Shown: piece by piece, positions 60,985-64,000 of the stretch
Layout: each line of letters opens with the position of its first letter
Numbering within the stretch: the stretch's first letter is position 1
Source of the DNA: Paenibacillus marchantiophytorum
Lineage (GTDB): Bacteria; Bacillota; Bacilli; Paenibacillales; NBRC-103111
Direction of reading: 5' to 3'
Assembly: GCF_014640555.1 (NCBI RefSeq)
Contig: NZ_BMHE01000026.1
Location: 33,805-97,804 of the forward strand
Length of the DNA: 64,000 bases
Program-made: the position numbers and the translations under genes
Notes under the pieces: model-generated
The model's input: only the letters and a program-made list of their open reading frames with translations
The model's database searches: none
Told to the model about the DNA's origin: nothing

Positions 60985-61866
60985 ATGATGATGAAGAGAT
61001 GGATTACGGTTACTACACTAACTGCGCTGCTGCTTAGTTCCTGCTCCGCTGCAGGAGATGAACGGTCGAAAACCACGGATGCTGTTACGGGAACCAAATC
61101 TCGTAAACAACAATTGATTTATGCGCAAGGAACAAAGGTGATGGAACGAATAGCTGTTCCTAACGGTTATGAGAGGGTTCCTGTAGAGGATGGGTCATAT
61201 GGGAGTTATTTGCGGAATCTACCTCTGAAGCCCCATGGCTCCAAGGTACATTTATTTAATGGGGAGCTTAAGGCTAATGAGGTTTACGAAGCTGTGCTCG
61301 ATGTGGATGTAGGGGAGCGGGATCTGCAGCAGTGCGCCGATGCGGTTATGAGGCTTCGGGCGGAATACCTGTATGGTAGTGGCAAGTATGATAAGATTCA
61401 CTTTAATTTTACAAATGGCTTTAAAGCTGACTTTGCAACATGGAGGAAAGGGAATCGGATTGAAGTTTCCGGCAACAAAGTCTCATGGACCAAACGGGGA
61501 GCGGCCTCCGACAGCTACGAGGTGTTTCGAAGTTATCTCAATATGGTATTCGCGTACGCGGGAACGTTGTCCTTGTCGAAAGAAATGAAGCAGGTGCCAC
61601 TGTCAGAGATGCAGGCTGGAGATGTGTTTCTGGAAGGGGGCACGCCTGGACATGCAATTGTCGTATTAGATATGGCTCAGAACCCCAAGACCGGTGAAAA
61701 GCTATTTATCTTAGCGCAGGGCTACACACCTGCGCAAGACATACACATTCTGCAGAATGAGGCTAACGGGGAGGGGAATCCTTGGTATTCCACTGCGTTT
61801 GAAGGGAAGTTGAAATCCCCAGAATGGACATTTACAAGGGAACAACTGTACAGGTTCACAGATTAA
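60985..61866 (+). CDS. DUF4846 lipoprotein
   Basis: A 293-residue exported protein. The signal ends in lipobox LLSSC (about residue 20). The mature part contains YERVPVEDGSYGSYLRNLPLKPHGSKVHLFNG, RLRAEYLYGSGKYDKIHFNFTNGF and AGDVFLEGGTPGHAIVVLDMA, the conserved blocks of DUF4846 proteins, whose fold may be NlpC-like (a GHA box near the end) but whose function is unknown. ATG at 60985 with GGAG upstream. A single gene. Confidence 0.75.
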   Translation: MMMKRWITVTTLTALLLSSCSAAGDERSKTTDAVTGTKSRKQQLIYAQGTKVMERIAVPNGYERVPVEDGSYGSYLRNLPLKPHGSKVHLFNGELKANEVYEAVLDVDVGERDLQQCADAVMRLRAEYLYGSGKYDKIHFNFTNGFKADFATWRKGNRIEVSGNKVSWTKRGAASDSYEVFRSYLNMVFAYAGTLSLSKEMKQVPLSEMQAGDVFLEGGTPGHAIVVLDMAQNPKTGEKLFILAQGYTPAQDIHILQNEANGEGNPWYSTAFEGKLKSPEWTFTREQLYRFTD

Positions 61867-61908
61867 TGCCAAGGGGGAAGGCTTAATCGGATCACATCAA
61901 GGTGTTGA

Positions 61909-62109
61909 TGCCGGAATAATGCCAACCTCAAGAGATTGGTTAACCTAAAATTACGTGATCAAATCCAAGAATCCGTATATGCAGAGGAGAATGCCAGAAT
62001 ATCTAAAGAACTGGATGAACTCCGGCAAAAGAAAGCGATACTGGAGAAAGACAACGATCAGCAATCACAAATTCAAGCAAGAGTGAATGAAATTATACAA
62101 GTCATGTAG
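61909..62109 (+). pseudogene. Coiled-coil fragment, possibly a serine-recombinase C-terminus
   Basis: A start-less open frame of 66 codons reads NLKRLVNLKLRDQIQESVYA followed by a heptad-rich stretch ISKELDELRQKKAILEKD and RVNEIIQVM-stop. Such a charged coiled coil at a C-terminus is seen in large serine recombinases, but the likeness is weak. It overlaps the end of the convergent gene by 8 bp. Other coiled-coil proteins are possible sources. Confidence 0.35.
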
Positions 62110-62455
62110 AGAAAATCACCATTCTCTCACCGGCGCATTTTATTTTTACCTTGAAAAGTGGGTTGGAGATCGAAGAGTTCGAGGGGTAAGCTCCAACCCT
62201 GATCATCCCCATGCCATCCTTAACACCTTTCAGATAAAACCATTCCTTTTCAGCCGAATGCAGATACTGAACGCCATCTTCCCACTCCAACAGAATACCG
62301 TGAGCAGTACCATCCACTTGATTCTTCAAATCCGTCAGCAATTTCGATGATTTCTGGATTAATGGGGCAATATGTTCCTGTTGTTCCACAGTGAGCGATA
62401 AATCATCAAACCTCTCATGTAATCCCTTTAAAACCCATTCAGGCCATTCTTCCAT
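62102..62455 (-). CDS. Hypothetical protein (117 aa)
   Basis: A small acidic protein MEEWPEWVLKGLHERFDDLS with a helical middle (QQEHIAPLIQKSSKLLTDLKNQ) and a beta-strand-rich end (GILLEWEDGVQYLHSAEKEWFYLKG). No family recognised. I chose the ATG at 62455, with AAGGGG 10 nt upstream, rather than the 21-codon longer frame. A single gene on this strand. Confidence 0.6.
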   Translation of the reverse strand: MEEWPEWVLKGLHERFDDLSLTVEQQEHIAPLIQKSSKLLTDLKNQVDGTAHGILLEWEDGVQYLHSAEKEWFYLKGVKDGMGMIRVGAYPSNSSISNPLFKVKIKCAGERMVIFST

Positions 62456-62620
62456 AGTGATAACCCCTTCCTGTTGTTCGAGTGTGTGTATGTTATCTTT
62501 GATGGGAAGGGATGGCAAGTTTATTTTAAATTCGCCATTACTTTACAAATATCTGCTGAATTTGACTTATATATGGTATGATTTTACTACTGAACCAGCT
62601 TTTGAAGGTTAAAAGGATAG

Positions 62621-63004
62621 GTGGGATACTTTGATACTATAAAGTCACAGAAGGGTAGAGAGTTTGTTCTCCTTGGGCAATTAGAAGAATATGAGAAGTT
62701 GAAACTTGAACAAAAGTATGGGGAAAGAAGAAAAACTCCAATAGACGAATTTACAATGAAGAGAATCGACGTTCTAGATTATGTGCTCATAGAAGATGAA
62801 CATACTGAATCATTTAGAAAAATATTCGAAACTTTTCATGATCAGAATGCGCTTTTTAACTTAGAATCATTTTATGTTTCTAAGAAGAATGGATTGATTC
62901 ATGAGGATTTTAATGCATATCTCACGGTTAAAGAAGCAGAGAAATTACTGAAACCTTTGCAAAATTTCGTCGATAAGCACAAAAAAGAAGATAGTGAACA
63001 ATAA
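62621..63004 (+). CDS. Hypothetical protein (127 aa)
   Basis: A hydrophilic, helical protein starting at GTG 62621 (GYFDTIKSQKGREFVLLGQL), rich in Lys and Glu, with an FYVSKKNGLIHEDFNAYLTVKEAEKLLKPL end. No domain recognised. The ribosome site (AAAAGGA) is close to the start. It begins a run of small AT-rich unknown genes on the plus strand that continues to the window edge, which suggests an accessory region. Confidence 0.5.
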   Translation: MGYFDTIKSQKGREFVLLGQLEEYEKLKLEQKYGERRKTPIDEFTMKRIDVLDYVLIEDEHTESFRKIFETFHDQNALFNLESFYVSKKNGLIHEDFNAYLTVKEAEKLLKPLQNFVDKHKKEDSEQ

Positions 63005-63061
63005 AATAATACTTTTGTTGGGATTAGCTGCTTACCAATCTTACAATGGGGCTTAGCGAAA

Positions 63062-63520
63062 ATGAGAAAACTATTTTACACATTTTTGATTTTACTAATA
63101 GTAGTATTTATTATTTTGGTTACTTGGTCAAAAAGGGTGGATAGTAAATCCATAGTTCCAGTGTTAAATAACTTCTATAGCGATTTTATTGATAAAGACT
63201 ATTCAAACATGTATAAATACACTGATTTTAGTATATACGCTTCAAGCACCATTTTTACGAATGAAGGAAAAGTAAGTTTGGCACAAGGATTATTAAATAA
63301 CGACAGGCATTGGTATGGCAATATACAAAGGTATTCAATAAATAGAATAAGTTGGCGAGGTATAGACCAAAGAAGTGCAACAGTTGCTGTAACGACTTTG
63401 GGTGTAAACGGAGATGAACAAACTTTATATGATGAAGTCATCATCAAAAGGATAGGATCAAATTGGTTTATTACTGAGTATAACTCAGGATCTCCTTGGC
63501 GAACTATGAAGATGCCTTAA
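63062..63520 (+). CDS. Membrane-anchored hypothetical protein, NTF2-like
   Basis: A 152-residue protein with one N-terminal membrane anchor (MRKLFYTFLILLIVVFIILV) and an extracellular alpha-beta domain: FYSDFIDKDYSNMYKYTDFS (about residues 38-57), YSINRISWRGIDQRSATVAVTT and LYDEVIIKRIGSNWFITEYNS. The layout resembles NTF2-like DUF4878/lumazine-type lipoprotein domains, with no known role. ATG at 63062 with GGGG 10 nt upstream. Confidence 0.6.
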   Translation: MRKLFYTFLILLIVVFIILVTWSKRVDSKSIVPVLNNFYSDFIDKDYSNMYKYTDFSIYASSTIFTNEGKVSLAQGLLNNDRHWYGNIQRYSINRISWRGIDQRSATVAVTTLGVNGDEQTLYDEVIIKRIGSNWFITEYNSGSPWRTMKMP

Positions 63521-63554
63521 GAGGGGATAGCAAGTAAATAAAACAATTCTTTTA

Positions 63555-63764
63555 ATGGAAATAGGTGAGTGTTGTGTCATTGAGCTTTATCATCAATTGA
63601 GAGTTGAACTTGAGAACGATCTTAAATTTAAATATTATGTTCTCCATGGAGAGATGGACTTAGCAAAAAAATATCGTAATGATACAACTTCGTATACATA
63701 TGCTAAGCATCCATTCATAACGAGCGTGATTGAGGAAGCTAGGAAAGAGCAAGGAAGTACATGA
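63555..63764 (+). CDS. Small hypothetical protein (up to 69 aa)
   Basis: The frame opens at ATG 63555 and reads MEIGECCVIELYHQLRVELE then NDLKFKYYVLHGEMDLAKKY and ending ITSVIEEARKEQGST. No ribosome site stands before this ATG; AGGTGAG at 63563 could serve a downstream non-standard start. The composition is protein-like and helical, but the start and function are uncertain. Confidence 0.4.
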   Translation: MEIGECCVIELYHQLRVELENDLKFKYYVLHGEMDLAKKYRNDTTSYTYAKHPFITSVIEEARKEQGST

Positions 63765-63797
63765 AAGCAGGATTTTATAGAACGAGGGCAAAGCACA

Positions 63798-63902
63798 ATG
63801 TTCGAACTTCACGATGCAGAAGACCAACTAAAAGAAATGCTTGGCGATAATAAATTTGATGTATTAGATGTTTGGAACTCAAACTTCGCAGAGCGAAATT
63901 AG
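63798..63902 (+). other. Possible small ORF (34 aa), perhaps a truncated gene
   Basis: ATG at 63798 after GAGGG encodes MFELHDAEDQLKEMLGDNKF then DVLDVWNSNFAERN and a stop. It is acidic and protein-like and follows the run of small unknown genes, but it is too short for assignment. The remaining 98 bp to the window end show nothing clear. Confidence 0.3.
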
Positions 63903-64000
63903 TCTTAAATCCTTGATACATATAGCAGAACCAGGATAATGATTGACCTCTTGCTAAAATAGAAAAACACCGCTTCGGTTTGGTATAGTGATTGTGACGA

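Overview
The window looks like chromosomal DNA of a Paenibacillus-type Gram-positive spore-former. The evidence is Shine-Dalgarno sequences rich in GGAG and GAGG with frequent GTG/TTG starts, an SLH-anchored surface protein, a YjcZ-type sporulation peptide, a YesM/YesN-like two-component pair beside an oligosaccharide ABC importer without its own ATPase, Fur-type 7-1-7 operators, and two families of short intergenic repeats. No rRNA, tRNA or CRISPR array was seen.

Left part (1-14.6 kb). A minus-strand operon reads substrate-binding lipoprotein, two permeases, two ATPases and an MFS exporter cut by the window edge, the cntABCDF-cntE order of opine-metallophore import/export systems. It sits behind a Fur box and is divergent from an AraC regulator fused to a siderophore-binding-type domain. 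Next comes an NHL/FN3/SLH surface protein with further Fur-like boxes, a MarR plus LinB/DhaA-like haloalkane dehalogenase pair, an NlpC/P60 cell-wall enzyme, and a non-coding stretch with a decayed IS91-type transposase and two copies of an intergenic repeat.

14.8-29.6 kb. A thiazole/oxazole-modified microcin (TOMM) pair is divergently arranged: a fused E1-like/YcaO cyclodehydratase and a ThiF-like 'thiazole-containing bacteriocin maturation' protein. No precursor peptide is visible. Then follow a YjcZ peptide, a MetNIQ-type importer (MetN without NIL domain) divergent from an NtaA/DszA-type flavin monooxygenase, ctaB, a MarR/MFS efflux pair with a clear palindromic operator, a methyltransferase with a 14-bp-arm operator, a Nudix enzyme, and a TetR/methionine aminopeptidase pair.

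29.6-47.5 kb. After a TPR-SMI1/KNR4 protein lies a carbohydrate locus: secreted GH43 (galactanase-like) with two ricin-type domains, a YesM-type sensor kinase and YesN-type regulator, a GH59 galactocerebrosidase-like enzyme without signal peptide, two permeases, a solute-binding lipoprotein and a GH2 beta-galactosidase. I infer uptake and intracellular breakdown of beta-galactan (type II arabinogalactan-like) oligosaccharides. A 21-of-22 identical motif precedes both the GH59 gene and the permease operon. An LSm-like glycine-rich protein follows.

47.5-64 kb. A duplicated MITE-like repeat, a MATE/TetR pair sharing three operator copies, a TVP38-type membrane protein, a DUF3231 protein, a TetR/MFS/LLM-oxidoreductase group, then single genes (aminoglycoside-phosphotransferase-like, GNAT, DUF4085, Nudix), an XRE regulator plus peptide deformylase with tandem operators, a DUF4846 lipoprotein, a possible recombinase remnant and several small unknown genes.
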